From positions 105,938-169,937 of the forward strand of contig NZ_LIPV01000008.1 in assembly GCF_001418255.1 (NCBI RefSeq): DNA of 64,000 nucleotides, written 5' to 3'. A program made the position numbers and the translations under genes. Shown here piece after piece: positions 1 through 9,051 of the stretch. The stretch is from Thiomonas bhubaneswarensis (lineage in GTDB: Bacteria; Pseudomonadota; Gammaproteobacteria; Burkholderiales; Burkholderiaceae_C). The stretch's first letter is position 1. Every line of letters begins with the position of its first letter. The notes below the pieces were generated by a model that made no database searches, was not told where the DNA came from, and was given only the letters and a program-made list of their open reading frames with translations.

Positions 1-706
1 TGACCCCGCTGGCGGCGAGTTCCTTCCAACTGCGGCCCAGGCCGCTGGCCTGCGCCACCCAGAGCACGACCTGCAGGTCACGCAGCCCGCCGGGGCTTTC
101 CTTGCAGTTGGGTTCCAGCGCATAGGGCGTGTCTTCAAACTTGATGTGCCGCTGCTGCTGCTCGCGCATCTTGGCCTGAAAGAAGACGCGGGCGTCAAGA
201 TGCTGGATAAACTTGGCCTGCATCGCCTCGGCAAGCGCGCGATGGCCGCACAGAAAGCGCGATTCCAGCAGCGCCGTCTGCACGGTGATGTCCTTGGCCG
301 CCTCGTCGATGCAGGCCTCGATGGTGCGCACGCTCGCGCCGATCTCCAGGCCGCTGTCCCAGCAGGCGGTGATGAAGCCCTCGGCAGCGGCATCGAGCGC
401 GCGGTCGCTGCCCTGAGCACGGGGCAGCAACAGCAACAGGTCGATGTCGGAGTGCGGAAACTGCTCGCCGCGTCCGTATCCGCCCACAGCCATCAGGGCT
501 GCTTCGGCCGGCATGCTCGTGGCAGCCCAGAGGGCTTGCAGCGTGTGGTCGGCCAGTCGGGTGAGGCCGTGCAACAGCGGCGTCACCTGAAGCGGGTGCT
601 GGGCGAAGTGATCGAGCAGCTCGGCGCGGCCCTGCTTCCAGCGCTGACGGATGTCGCTCAGAAGCGCAGCATCCGGGCTGGCGACAAGGGATGCGGTGGC
701 CGTCAT
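1..706 (-). CDS. glnD: PII uridylyltransferase GlnD, N-terminal part (cut by window edge)
   Basis: Bifunctional uridylyltransferase/uridylyl-removing enzyme that modifies PII proteins in response to glutamine. From the ATG at 706 the minus strand stays open for 235 codons to the window edge, so the C-terminal HD and ACT domains lie outside. The nucleotidyltransferase signature is visible: GGYGRGE at residues 75-81 followed by HSDIDLLLL at 85-93, where the two Asp residues bind metal. It begins only 19 bases after the map stop codon and is probably cotranscribed with map, a common proteobacterial order. Identification is strong from the motif and neighbour; the full length cannot be judged here. 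Confidence 0.9.
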   Translation of the reverse strand, partial: MTATASLVASPDAALLSDIRQRWKQGRAELLDHFAQHPLQVTPLLHGLTRLADHTLQALWAATSMPAEAALMAVGGYGRGEQFPHSDIDLLLLLPRAQGSDRALDAAAEGFITACWDSGLEIGASVRTIEACIDEAAKDITVQTALLESRFLCGHRALAEAMQAKFIQHLDARVFFQAKMREQQQRHIKFEDTPYALEPNCKESPGGLRDLQVVLWVAQASGLGRSWKELAASGV

Positions 707-725
707 GGACCCGGGATGCGCGCCC

Positions 726-1544
726 TCAGGCGGCAAGGGCGGTCTGGCGGACGAAATCGGGTGCGGGCTGGCAACCGGCCGAGGTGGTCAGCACCTCGAA
801 GCCAGTGGGCGTGACCAGCACCGTGTGCTCCCATTGCGCCGAGAGCGAGCGGTCTTTGGTGACGATGGTCCAGCCGTCGGCCATTTCGCGGATGTCGCGC
901 CGACCGGCGTTGATCATGGGTTCGATGGTGAAGGTCATGCCTTCGCGCAGGATCTCGCCCGTACCCGCCTTGCCGTAGTGCAGCACCTGCGGGTCTTCGT
1001 GGAATTTGCGTCCGATGCCATGACCGCAGAACTCCCGCACGACGCTGTAGCCCGCGCTCTCGGCGAAGGTCTGGATGACGTGGCCGATGTCGCCCAGCCG
1101 CGCTCCGGGCCTGACCAGAGCAATGCCGTGCCACATGGCCTCGAAGGTGATGTCCACCAGCCGCTGCACATGCCTGGGTACGGTGCCGATGCTGAACATG
1201 CGGCTGCAGTCGCCGTGAAACCCGTCCTTGATGACGGTGACGTCGATGTTCACCACATCGCCGCTTTTCAGCGCCTTGTCGTTCGGAATGCCGTGGCAGA
1301 TGACGTTGTTGACCGAGGTGCAGATCGACGCGGGGTAGGGCGTGTAACCCGGGGGCGCGTAATTCAGCGGGGCCGGAATGGCCTGCTGCACCTGGGTGAT
1401 GTAGTCGTAGGCCAGTTTGTCGATGGCCTTGGTCGTCACGCCGGGCTGAACGTGGGGCGTGAGGTAATCGAGCAGTTCGGAAGCCAGTCGCCCGGCCACG
1501 CGCATTTTCTCGATCTCTTCAGGGGTTTTGATGGTGATGCTCAT
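726..1544 (-). CDS. map: methionine aminopeptidase, type I
   Basis: Cytoplasmic metalloprotease that removes the initiator methionine from nascent proteins. 272 residues, the usual length for the short type I class. The five metal ligands are in order: Asp in NIDVT, Asp in HGDCSR, His in GHGIGRKFHEDP, Glu in TIEPM and Glu in QWEHTVLVT. The N-terminus (TPEEIEKMRVAGRLA) is typical, so the ATG at 1544 is well supported. It is followed by glnD, and purL diverges upstream, leaving 110 bases for both promoters. Confidence 0.96.
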   Translation of the reverse strand: MSITIKTPEEIEKMRVAGRLASELLDYLTPHVQPGVTTKAIDKLAYDYITQVQQAIPAPLNYAPPGYTPYPASICTSVNNVICHGIPNDKALKSGDVVNIDVTVIKDGFHGDCSRMFSIGTVPRHVQRLVDITFEAMWHGIALVRPGARLGDIGHVIQTFAESAGYSVVREFCGHGIGRKFHEDPQVLHYGKAGTGEILREGMTFTIEPMINAGRRDIREMADGWTIVTKDRSLSAQWEHTVLVTPTGFEVLTTSAGCQPAPDFVRQTALAA

Positions 1545-1602
1545 GGGCGGATTATCTCACTGCGTTCCTGAATGCGCTGGCCGGGCCTGAAGGCCTGCTT
1601 TC

Positions 1603-1608
1603 TATAAT
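1603..1608 (+). promoter_or_regulatory. consensus -10 box (TATAAT) upstream of purL
   Basis: A perfect TATAAT lies 47 bases before the purL start in the map/purL divergent spacer. No good -35 hexamer is visible 16-18 bases upstream, so this is a candidate only. Confidence 0.4.
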
Positions 1609-1654
1609 TTCGCGCTGACCTCCCCTTCCGGCCACGCCCACCTCGGGTTCACGC

Positions 1655-4600
1655 ATGCACATCCTTTTCTTCGAAGGCGCCAGCGCCTTGTCCGCCTTCC
1701 GTCAGGACGCCCTGCACACCCGTCTGCACCAAGCCGAACCGGATCTCGCCGCCAGGGTGCGCCGCATCCACGCCCGCTATCTGCATGTCGTCGCCCTCGA
1801 CGCCCCGCCGTCATCGGCGCTTGCCGACAAGCTGGAAGGGCTGCTGCGCTACGGCGACCCTTACGTCGGGCCGAGCGCGGGGCAGACGCTGTTCGTCATG
1901 CCACGCCTGGGGACGCTGTCTCCCTGGGCCTCGAAAGCCACCGACATCGCCCGCCTGTGCGGCGCACCGGTGCACCGGGTGGAACGCGCGGTGGAGTACC
2001 GCCTCGAAATGGAAAGCGGCTTGCTGCGCGCGGCCAAGCCCTTGAGCGATGACGAACTGCTGCGACTTGCCGACCTGCTGCACGACCGCATGACCGAGTC
2101 GGTGACGCTGCGGCGCGAGGATTTGCAGCGTCTGTTCGCCGAGTTGCCCCCGCAGCCGCTGCAGCACGTCGATGTGCTCTCCGGCTCGCTGGAGACTGGA
2201 CGGGCGGCGCTGGCTCAGGCCAATATCGAACAGGGTCTGGCGCTGTCGGACGACGAGATCGACTACCTGCTAGAGGCTTACCGCAAGTTGGGGCGCAACC
2301 CCACCGATGTCGAACTGATGATGTTCGCCCAGGCCAACAGCGAGCATTGCCGCCACAAAATTTTCAACGCCCGCTTCACCATCGACGGCGTCGACCAGCC
2401 GCACACCCTGTTTCAGATGATCCGCAACACCCACGCCCTGGCGCCGCAGGGCACGGTGGTGGCGTATGCCGACAATGCCTCGGTGATGGAAGGCGGCACG
2501 GTGCAGTCCTGGCAGCCCGATCCGGGTACGCACCACTATGCCGCGCAGGAGGCGCTGCGGCATGTGCTGATGAAGGTGGAAACGCACAATCACCCCACGG
2601 CCATTTCGCCGTTTCCCGGCGCCGCCACCGGGGCCGGCGGGGAAATTCGCGACGAGGGCGCCACCGGCCGCGGCTCGCGCCCCAAGGCCGGTTTGACCGG
2701 GTTCTCGGTCTCGCACCTGCGCATCCCCGGAGCGAGCGAGCCGTGGGAGGCCCAGACCGCCGATCTGGGCAAGCCCGGCCACACCGCCAGCCCGCTGCAG
2801 ATCATGCTCGACGGGCCGCTGGGTGGCGCCGCGTTCAACAACGAGTTCGGCCGCCCCAATCTGGCAGGGTACTTCCGCGTGTTCGAGCAGCCGGTCGATG
2901 GCAGGGTCTGGGGCTATCACAAACCCATCATGCTCGCCGGCGGTCTGGGCTCGATCGACGCGCGCATGACGCACAAGAAGGCCTTTCCCGCCGGCACCCT
3001 GCTGGTGCAGCTTGGCGGGCCTGGCATGCGCATCGGTCTGGGCGGCGGGGCGGCATCGAGTCTGGCCACCGGCAGCAATGCCACCCATCTCGATTTCGAC
3101 TCGGTGCAGCGCGGCAACCCTGAAATCCAGCGTCGTGCGCAGGAAGTCATCAACGCCTGCTGTGCCCTGGGCGAGAGCAACCCCATTTTGTCGATTCACG
3201 ATGTCGGCGCCGGTGGACTGTCCAACGCCTTTCCCGAGCTGGTGGAGGGGGCAGGGCGCGGCGCGGTGTTCCAGTTGCGTGATGTTCCACTTGAAGAAAC
3301 AGGTTTAAGTCCAAAGGAAATATGGAGTAATGAAAGCCAGGAACGCTATGTTCTGGCCATCGCCCCCGATCAGAGAGAGACGTTTGCGGCACTGTGCGCA
3401 CGCGAGCGCTGTCCGTTTGCCGTGGTGGGCGTGGCGACGCAGGAGCAGACCCTGATCGTCGAAGACAGCCTGCATGCCGACCAGCCCGATCAGGCCCGTC
3501 CGGTCGATCTGCCCCTGGATGTGCTGCTGGGCAAGCCGCCTCGCATGCACCGTCAGGCGCAGAGGCAGTTGCCGCGTGGCGCGGCGCTCGATCTGGCCGA
3601 GGTCGATCTCGGCCAGGCCTGCGAGGCGGTGCTGCGTCATCCCACGGTGGCGAGCAAGCGTTTTCTCATCACCATCGGCGACCGTACCGTGGGCGGCCTG
3701 AGCCACCGCGACCCCATGGTCGGCCCCTGGCAGGTGCCGGTGGCCGACTGCGCGGTCACTCTGGCCGACTACGCCGGTTTTCGCGGCGAGGCCATGAGCG
3801 TGGCCGAGCGCGCGCCCGTCGCGGTGCTCCATCCCGCCGCGTCGGGACGGCTTGCGGTGAGCGAGGCAGTGCTCAACCTGCTGGCCGCGCCGGTGCAAAA
3901 GCTGGGTGACATCAAACTGTCGTGCAACTGGATGGCCGCCTGCGGCCAGCCCGGCCAGGACGCCGCGCTGTACGACACGGTGCACGCCATCGGCATGGAG
4001 CTTTGTCCGGCGCTGGGCATTTCGGTGCCAGTCGGCAAGGATTCGCTGTCGATGCATACGCGCTGGGAATACGCCGGGCAGGCCAAGAGCGTGACCTCGC
4101 CAGTGTCGCTGGTGGTGTCGGCCTTCGCCACCCTGCCCGATGTGCGCGGCACCCTCACCCCGCAGTTGCGCACCGACGCGCCCAGCAGCCTGATTCTGGT
4201 GGACCTGGGACAGGGCAAGAAGCGCATGGGTGCGAGCATCCTGGCGCAGACCCTGGGCGCGATCGGCGACGTCACGCCCGATCTCGACAGCCCGGACTTG
4301 CTGACCTCGTTTGCCGCGGCGCTGGCCGAACTACGCGCTGCAGGCCAGGTCTGGGCCTATCACGACCGCTCCGATGGCGGCCTTTGGGCCGCCGCCTGTG
4401 AAATGGCCTTCGCCGGGCATTGCGGCGTCAGTCTGAATGTCGATGTGCTCACGTTGGAAGGCAGCGAAGCCGACGACTGGGGCGATGCCAAGGACTGGGC
4501 CAAGCAGGTCGGCCCGCGGCGCCACATCCAGACCCTGCGCGCATTGTTCAATGAAGAGCCGGGCGTGCTGCTGCAGGTCGCAACCGAACAGCGCGACGCC

Positions 4601-5662
4601 GTGCTGCAGACCTTGCGGCGACATGGCCTGTCGGCGCACAGCCATGCCGTGGGCAGCGTGAACGACCGCGATGTCGTCGAGGTGTGGCGTGACACCCAAT
4701 GCGTTTACACCGCACCGCGCGCCCATCTGCAGCAGGTGTGGGACAGCGTTTCGTGGCGCATGGCCCTGCTGCGCGACAACCCCGAGTGTGCTCAGGCCGA
4801 GCACGACGCGCTGGCCGATGCCGCCGACCCGGGCCTGCACCAGCACCTGACCTTCGATCCGCAGCAAGACGTCGCCGCGCCCTTCATCGCCACCGGCGCC
4901 CGCCCCAAGGTCGCCATCCTGCGCGAGCAGGGCGTCAACTCGCAGCTCGAAATGGCCTACGCCATGCACCGCGCCGGGTTCGACGCGGTGGACGTGCACA
5001 TGAGCGACCTGATGGCGGGGCGGGCTAAGCTCGCTGATTTTCACGGCTTCGTCGCCTGTGGCGGTTTCAGCTACGGCGACGTGCTCGGCGCGGGCGAGGG
5101 CTGGGCCCGCTCCATCCTGTTCAACCCCGAACTAGCCGATCAGTTCGCCCGCTTTTTCGGCCGCCCCGACACTTTTGCGCTGGGCGTGTGCAACGGCTGC
5201 CAGATGCTGGCCGCACTCGCTCCCATGATTCCCGGTGCCCGCGCCTGGCCGCGCTTCACCCGCAATCGCTCCGAGCAGTTCGAGGCGCGGCTGTCACTGG
5301 TCGAGGTTGCCGAGTCACCTTCAATCTTTTTCCAGGGCATGGCCGGCAGCCGCGCGCCCATCGCCGTGGCGCACGGCGAAGGCCGGGCCGACTTCTCCCA
5401 GCAGGGCGACGCCAAGCTGCTGCAGGTGGCCATGCGCTTTGTCGATCATCACGGCAAGCCCACCGAGCGCTATCCCTTCAACCCCAACGGCAGCCCCGAG
5501 GGCATCACTGCGGTGACTACGCCCGACGGACGCTTCACCGCCCTGATGCCGCATCCCGAGCGGGTATTCCGCAACGTGCAGATGAGTTGGGCGCCGCAAG
5601 GGAAGGGCGACGACAGCGCGTGGTTGCGCATGTTCCGCAATGCCCGGGTGTGGTGTGGCTGA
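1655..5662 (+). CDS. purL: phosphoribosylformylglycinamidine synthase
   Basis: Large single-chain FGAM synthase (1335 residues; the E. coli enzyme is about 1295). It converts FGAR, glutamine and ATP to FGAM in purine synthesis. The layout is complete: an N-terminal PurS-like region, a linker with the NSEHCRHK motif near residue 230, two AIRS-type synthase halves with [10 protein letters not shown] near 310, and a C-terminal class I glutamine amidotransferase. The catalytic Cys is residue 1179 in GVCNGCQM, with the His/Glu pair in MPHPER near the end. The next gene starts inside its last codons. No sign of frameshift or truncation. Confidence 0.97.
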   Translation: MHILFFEGASALSAFRQDALHTRLHQAEPDLAARVRRIHARYLHVVALDAPPSSALADKLEGLLRYGDPYVGPSAGQTLFVMPRLGTLSPWASKATDIARLCGAPVHRVERAVEYRLEMESGLLRAAKPLSDDELLRLADLLHDRMTESVTLRREDLQRLFAELPPQPLQHVDVLSGSLETGRAALAQANIEQGLALSDDEIDYLLEAYRKLGRNPTDVELMMFAQANSEHCRHKIFNARFTIDGVDQPHTLFQMIRNTHALAPQGTVVAYADNASVMEGGTVQSWQPDPGTHHYAAQEALRHVLMKVETHNHPTAISPFPGAATGAGGEIRDEGATGRGSRPKAGLTGFSVSHLRIPGASEPWEAQTADLGKPGHTASPLQIMLDGPLGGAAFNNEFGRPNLAGYFRVFEQPVDGRVWGYHKPIMLAGGLGSIDARMTHKKAFPAGTLLVQLGGPGMRIGLGGGAASSLATGSNATHLDFDSVQRGNPEIQRRAQEVINACCALGESNPILSIHDVGAGGLSNAFPELVEGAGRGAVFQLRDVPLEETGLSPKEIWSNESQERYVLAIAPDQRETFAALCARERCPFAVVGVATQEQTLIVEDSLHADQPDQARPVDLPLDVLLGKPPRMHRQAQRQLPRGAALDLAEVDLGQACEAVLRHPTVASKRFLITIGDRTVGGLSHRDPMVGPWQVPVADCAVTLADYAGFRGEAMSVAERAPVAVLHPAASGRLAVSEAVLNLLAAPVQKLGDIKLSCNWMAACGQPGQDAALYDTVHAIGMELCPALGISVPVGKDSLSMHTRWEYAGQAKSVTSPVSLVVSAFATLPDVRGTLTPQLRTDAPSSLILVDLGQGKKRMGASILAQTLGAIGDVTPDLDSPDLLTSFAAALAELRAAGQVWAYHDRSDGGLWAAACEMAFAGHCGVSLNVDVLTLEGSEADDWGDAKDWAKQVGPRRHIQTLRALFNEEPGVLLQVATEQRDAVLQTLRRHGLSAHSHAVGSVNDRDVVEVWRDTQCVYTAPRAHLQQVWDSVSWRMALLRDNPECAQAEHDALADAADPGLHQHLTFDPQQDVAAPFIATGARPKVAILREQGVNSQLEMAYAMHRAGFDAVDVHMSDLMAGRAKLADFHGFVACGGFSYGDVLGAGEGWARSILFNPELADQFARFFGRPDTFALGVCNGCQMLAALAPMIPGARAWPRFTRNRSEQFEARLSLVEVAESPSIFFQGMAGSRAPIAVAHGEGRADFSQQGDAKLLQVAMRFVDHHGKPTERYPFNPNGSPEGITAVTTPDGRFTALMPHPERVFRNVQMSWAPQGKGDDSAWLRMFRNARVWCG

Positions 5663-6383
5663 GGCAACCCAGCGAACCAGCCGCTACGGCGGGGTGGACA
5701 CCCTGCGCGGTCTGGCCATTGTCTGGATGATGTCGTTCCATTTCAGCTTCGATCTGAACTGGTTCGGCTTCATCCACACCGACTTCTACACCAGCCCCTG
5801 GTGGCTCGATCAGCGCATCGCCATCGTCAGCCTGTTCGTTTTCACCGTGGGGTTGACGCAGACCTTCACCGATGTCAGCGGGCGTCCGGCGCGGCATTTC
5901 TGGAAGCGCTGGGCACAGATCGTGGGCGCCTCGCTGCTGGTCACGGCCGGAAGCTACGCGGCGTTTCCGCAGAGTTTCATCTACTTCGGCATTCTGCAGG
6001 GCATTGCGGCCATGCTGTTGCTGCATCGGCTGGTGTTCCGTCACGCGCGGGCCTGGGTGCTGTTGCTCGCCCCCATCGCCATCGCCGCGCCGCAGCTCTG
6101 GGGGCACGCGTTTTTCAACCCGCCGATGTGGAACTGGACCGGGCTGATCACCCAGAAGCCCATTACCGAAGACTACGCACCGTTGCTGCCGTGGATTGGC
6201 GTGCTGTGGATCGGCGCGGGCGTGGGCTGGCTGCTGGCGCGGGTGCAGTTCCGCCCGCTGCGCCATCTGCCCGACATCCGCCCGCTGTCCTTTCTCGGAC
6301 GCTGGCCGCTCACCATCTACCTGCTGCACCAGCCGGTGTTCGTCGGCCTGGTGTGGCTGGCCGCGCACTTTCGTGGGGCTTGA
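5640..6383 (+). CDS. DUF1624-type membrane protein (heparan-alpha-glucosaminide N-acetyltransferase-like)
   Basis: Polytopic inner-membrane protein of about 247 residues. The N-terminus carries the hallmark R-x-x-x-x-D-x-L-R-G-L-A-I pattern ([16 protein letters not shown]) and [10 protein letters not shown], as in DUF1624/HGSNAT-related acyltransferases, followed by roughly six hydrophobic segments and a C-terminal [14 protein letters not shown] helix. The ATG at 5640 overlaps the end of purL by 23 bases; an in-frame GTG at 5655, just before the purL stop, is an equally good start and gives VAEATQ as the N-terminus. The substrate is unknown; transfer of acyl groups to sugars is a family-level guess. 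Confidence 0.75.
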   Translation: MPGCGVAEATQRTSRYGGVDTLRGLAIVWMMSFHFSFDLNWFGFIHTDFYTSPWWLDQRIAIVSLFVFTVGLTQTFTDVSGRPARHFWKRWAQIVGASLLVTAGSYAAFPQSFIYFGILQGIAAMLLLHRLVFRHARAWVLLLAPIAIAAPQLWGHAFFNPPMWNWTGLITQKPITEDYAPLLPWIGVLWIGAGVGWLLARVQFRPLRHLPDIRPLSFLGRWPLTIYLLHQPVFVGLVWLAAHFRGA

Positions 6384-6385
6384 GC

Positions 6386-6655
6386 GTGGACGATCCGGTT
6401 GACTACCTGCTGCATTACGGCGACAGTGACCACTGGTTTTTCATTCCCCAGGCGCGCGACGCAGAAGACGCTATGCGTTACTTTTTCTGCATCGAGGGCT
6501 ACGGGCAAAGCCGTCAATTCGGCACCCTCGATCCACAGCATTGCCTGATCGTGCCGTTGCAAGACTATTTGCGCGATCGTGACGCGGTGGAGGAACTTGC
6601 CGAGCGCAAGCGGCGCGACTACCGCGCGCAACGAGAAGCGGACGACGCGCTTTGA
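6386..6655 (+). CDS. small acidic hypothetical protein
   Basis: An 89-residue reading frame starting at GTG 6386, two bases after the preceding stop; a TTG at 6380 overlapping that stop is an alternative start. The protein begins VDDPVDYLLHYGDSDHW, contains one Cys (FFCIEGYG), and ends in a charged helix rich in Arg, Glu and Asp (LAERKRRDYRAQRE). I recognise no family. Tight coupling to the DUF1624 gene and uniform codon use suggest that it is real and cotranscribed with purL. Soluble, no signal peptide. Confidence 0.6.
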   Translation: MDDPVDYLLHYGDSDHWFFIPQARDAEDAMRYFFCIEGYGQSRQFGTLDPQHCLIVPLQDYLRDRDAVEELAERKRRDYRAQREADDAL

Positions 6656-6679
6656 AGTCTCTTTGAAGGCACCTCGCCA

Positions 6680-7138
6680 TCAGCCGAAACCGTGGCTCAT
6701 GAGCGTGGCCAGCAACGGGATGACCACCATCACATGCGACTGCGCCATCAGCCAGCGGCGTTCTCGCGCGATGTCCTCCCGCGCCGGTGTCCAATGCAAC
6801 GCTTTGCTTGATTGCACTTCGAGCACCCACTGACGCAGACGGCGAGTCGACGGCCAGGACATGGCCGCCATCAGCGCCAGCAAGGCGATCTTGGCCCACA
6901 GCAGCGGGTTGTGCAGCAACCATTGCGGCCCCTTCACCCCCCAGAACACGAGGGCCAATCCGCTGGCCAGCACGGCGGCGAAGCTGCCCCAGACCCAGAG
7001 GTCGAGCCGACGCAGACGCTTCACGACCGCGTCGTCGATGCCGCCAGGGCGGGTCAGGCTGGTTTTCGCTGTCAGAAACACCACCAGACCGATCATGGCC
7101 GAGAGGTGCAGGTACAGCAGCAGGGCGTCGGTGAGCAT
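6680..7138 (-). CDS. DUF2214 family membrane protein
   Basis: A 152-residue inner-membrane protein from the ATG at 7138. It opens with a hydrophobic helix (LLLYLHLSAMIGLVVFLTA) and has three further hydrophobic segments, with RRLDLWVWGSFAAVLASG and the cytoplasmic stretch TPAREDIARERRWL typical of DUF2214. Function unknown. It lies 11 bases downstream of the nsrR-like stop on the same strand, so it may be part of the same transcript. A longer upstream reading frame exists but has atypical composition and overlaps the regulator, so I rejected it. Confidence 0.75.
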   Translation of the reverse strand: MLTDALLLYLHLSAMIGLVVFLTAKTSLTRPGGIDDAVVKRLRRLDLWVWGSFAAVLASGLALVFWGVKGPQWLLHNPLLWAKIALLALMAAMSWPSTRRLRQWVLEVQSSKALHWTPAREDIARERRWLMAQSHVMVVIPLLATLMSHGFG

Positions 7139-7149
7139 GGCGGGCTGGG

Positions 7150-7614
7150 TCAATTGGATTTGAGCTGCATCAGGGCAGGGCGCGCGGCTTGTCGGGTGAC
7201 GAAATGCTGCAGCGGCGGGTGCAGACAGTCGGCCAGGGTGGACTGGTTGAGTCGGGCGTAAAACGCTTCCGTGGCGTCGCTGAGCAAGGGCTTGAGCAGG
7301 CACATGGGCGTGAGGTTGCAATGCCCACCGTCCGGACGCAGACACTCCACCAGGCCCTGGCCTTCCTCCAGCCAGCGCACCAGATTCCCCAAAGGTATTT
7401 CATTTGCCTGTTTTTGCAGACGTACACCGCCGCTTGCGCCGCGCTGACTGTGGACATAACCGCCTTGCGATAGGCGCTGCAGCACCTTGATCAAATGTTC
7501 ACGCGAGATATCAAGAAGATCAGCTATCTCTTTGCTGTTAAATGATCTGTAAGGGCCGGATGCCAGCACCATCAAGGCACGAAGCCCGTAATCGGTGAAT
7601 TGCGTCAGTTTCAA
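7150..7614 (-). CDS. nsrR: Rrf2-family Fe-S transcriptional repressor, NsrR-like
   Basis: Nitric-oxide-sensing type repressor of the Rrf2 family, 154 residues from a TTG at 7614. That start gives MKLTQFTDYGLRAL, matching the known NsrR N-terminus, and a GAGG lies about 11 bases upstream; a GTG at 7644 would add ten unconserved residues and has no ribosome site. A winged helix-turn-helix spans residues 1-75 (SREHLIKVLQRLSQGGYV is the recognition region). Three cysteines at 91, 99 and 105 form the C-x7-C-x5-C cluster-binding pattern of NsrR, distinct from the IscR pattern. It diverges from a truncated globin gene and an inverted repeat lies between them, suggesting NO-responsive control of both. 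Confidence 0.82.
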   Translation of the reverse strand: MKLTQFTDYGLRALMVLASGPYRSFNSKEIADLLDISREHLIKVLQRLSQGGYVHSQRGASGGVRLQKQANEIPLGNLVRWLEEGQGLVECLRPDGGHCNLTPMCLLKPLLSDATEAFYARLNQSTLADCLHPPLQHFVTRQAARPALMQLKSN

Positions 7615-7643
7615 TTTGTCACTTGCCTCGAATGCCAGTCTCA

Positions 7644-7675
7644 CCTTAAAGTGGTATCAATTCAACCACTTAAGG
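7644..7675. promoter_or_regulatory. inverted-repeat operator between nsrR-like gene and globin gene
   Basis: Arms AAGTGGT (7649-7655) and ACCACTT (7665-7671) are perfect complements around a 9-base centre; flanking CCTTAA and TTAAGG extend the dyad with one bulged base. The size and symmetry fit an Rrf2-family operator, and it sits upstream of both divergent genes, directly before the globin ribosome site. Confidence 0.6.
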
Positions 7676-7681
7676 AATGCC

Positions 7682-8227
7682 ATGCGAGATGCTAACGCGA
7701 TGCGCGGTCATGTGCCAGTCGATAGGCCCAGTCCTCGCCATGAAATTCATGAGACAGCCGTTTCCGTTCCTGAGCTGAACGACCGGCGCACCGCACTCGC
7801 GCGCGAGCTGCGCCAACGTACCGGGCTCGATGAGGCCGTGCTGGAGCGTCTGGTCCGGGGTTTTTATGCGCGGGCGCGTGTTGATCCAGAACTTGGGCCG
7901 ATATTTGCCGCGCAGCATATCGCTGACTGGCCGGCGCATGAAGCGCGTCTGGTCGATTTCTGGGCCTCGGTCGCGCTGATGGCCGGGCGTTATCACCGCA
8001 ACGCTTTGAGCGCACATCGGCCGTTGGCGTTGCGGGACGAGCATTTCGAACGCTGGCTTGCCTTGTTCGACGCAACCTTGCGCGAAGAATTCAGCGCCTC
8101 GGCGCGAGATCACCTGCTGACCATCGCTACACGCATTGCCGCCACGATGCGCACCCGCCTGTGCGACGCTCGCAGCGACGGTTTACACCCGATTACAGAC
8201 GTCACAAACGCTGTCGGACGCGCTTGA
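7682..8227 (+). CDS. group III truncated haemoglobin
   Basis: Small haem protein of the 2-on-2 globin group III family, 181 residues, with about 35 extra N-terminal residues over the core. The core shows FYARARVDPELGPIF, then FWASVALMAGRYHRNAL and HRPLALRDEHFERWLALF, in which the His before FERWL is the likely proximal haem ligand. The ATG at 7682 is preceded by AAGGA at good spacing. Group III globins such as Campylobacter Ctb are linked to nitric oxide and oxygen handling; here the divergent NsrR-like gene and shared operator make an NO-detoxification role likely. Confidence 0.85.
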   Translation: MRDANAMRGHVPVDRPSPRHEIHETAVSVPELNDRRTALARELRQRTGLDEAVLERLVRGFYARARVDPELGPIFAAQHIADWPAHEARLVDFWASVALMAGRYHRNALSAHRPLALRDEHFERWLALFDATLREEFSASARDHLLTIATRIAATMRTRLCDARSDGLHPITDVTNAVGRA

Positions 8228-8311
8228 TCCATCGCAAGTCGCAATATCAGTCAAAACTTATCTTGCTTGGCATGCGGCAATCTGTCGCACTCACCCTGAG
8301 GAGAGCCCACC

Positions 8312-8506
8312 ATGACAGAAGAACTTCCCTACTCGCCCCTGCCGGTCACTGATGCGGCAGGGCGCTCCGTTGCTCAGGCGGACTTGACCGCGCCAGATCT
8401 GCACTATGCCCGTCCGATGGGGACATGGGTCATCGTGGGCGCGCTGTTCGTGGTCGTCGTCGGGTTGTGGACCCTCGTCGCGGCCTATTTCTCGTTGCAC
8501 GCCTGA
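8312..8506 (+). CDS. ba3-type cytochrome oxidase small subunit IIa
   Basis: A 64-residue single-span membrane protein. After a short polar N-terminus, one transmembrane helix (TWVIVGALFVVVVGLWTLVA) runs to near the C-terminus. A gene of this kind directly ahead of subunits II and I is characteristic of family B (ba3) haem-copper oxidases, in which subunit IIa replaces the first helix of ordinary subunit II. A strong GAGGAGA ribosome site precedes the ATG. It is the first gene of the oxidase operon. Confidence 0.75.
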   Translation: MTEELPYSPLPVTDAAGRSVAQADLTAPDLHYARPMGTWVIVGALFVVVVGLWTLVAAYFSLHA

Positions 8507-8514
8507 GGCCCGCC

Positions 8515-9051
8515 ATGACGACTTCGACACCCGATGCCTTCGAGGATCAGTTCCACCACGTTGCCGACAGACACGAGCGGGCGTGGATTTTCATCGCACT
8601 GGCGCTGATCGCCGTGCTCTTCATTGTGGCCGTGTGGTTTGTCGTGCACGACTACGGACTCGTGGCCAAGACCACCGAGTTCTATTCCAACCCCAACAGC
8701 CCGGCGCAGTTGGCCGAGTTTCAGGGCTCAGGGGTGAAGCAGACCGGGCCGAACAGCTATGACGTGTATGAAATCGGACGCGCCTGGAGCTGGACGCCGG
8801 GCACCGCCACGCCGCTGAAGCTGCCCGTGGGCGCGCATGTCACGTTTTATGTGACCAGCGGCGACGTGCTCCACGGATTTGAAGTGCAGGGCACCAGCAT
8901 CAACCTCACCGCCATTCCGGGCGTGGTCGGCCATGTCAGCTACACCTTCGACAAGCCCGGCACCTATCGCATCATCTGCAACGAGTACTGTGGCGCGGGT
9001 CATCAGGCCATGATCGGCACCATCGTCATCACCGGAGCGAAACAATCATGA
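8515..9051 (+). CDS. cytochrome c oxidase subunit II, ba3 type (CuA protein)
   Basis: Membrane-anchored CuA subunit of 178 residues that takes electrons from cytochrome c in the periplasm. One transmembrane helix (residues 24-45) precedes a cupredoxin domain. All CuA ligands are present: His120, Cys155, Glu157, Cys159, His163 and Met166 in the C-N-E-Y-C-G-A-G-H-x-x-M pattern. The single helix, instead of two, matches the ba3 class. It overlaps the subunit I start by four bases (ATGA). Confidence 0.93.
   Translation: MTTSTPDAFEDQFHHVADRHERAWIFIALALIAVLFIVAVWFVVHDYGLVAKTTEFYSNPNSPAQLAEFQGSGVKQTGPNSYDVYEIGRAWSWTPGTATPLKLPVGAHVTFYVTSGDVLHGFEVQGTSINLTAIPGVVGHVSYTFDKPGTYRIICNEYCGAGHQAMIGTIVITGAKQS

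Noticed and set aside
8224..8238. FNR/ANR-like site (TTGAT-N4-CGCAA) before the oxidase genes
   Set aside because: Only the left half-site matches and it overlaps the globin stop codon.
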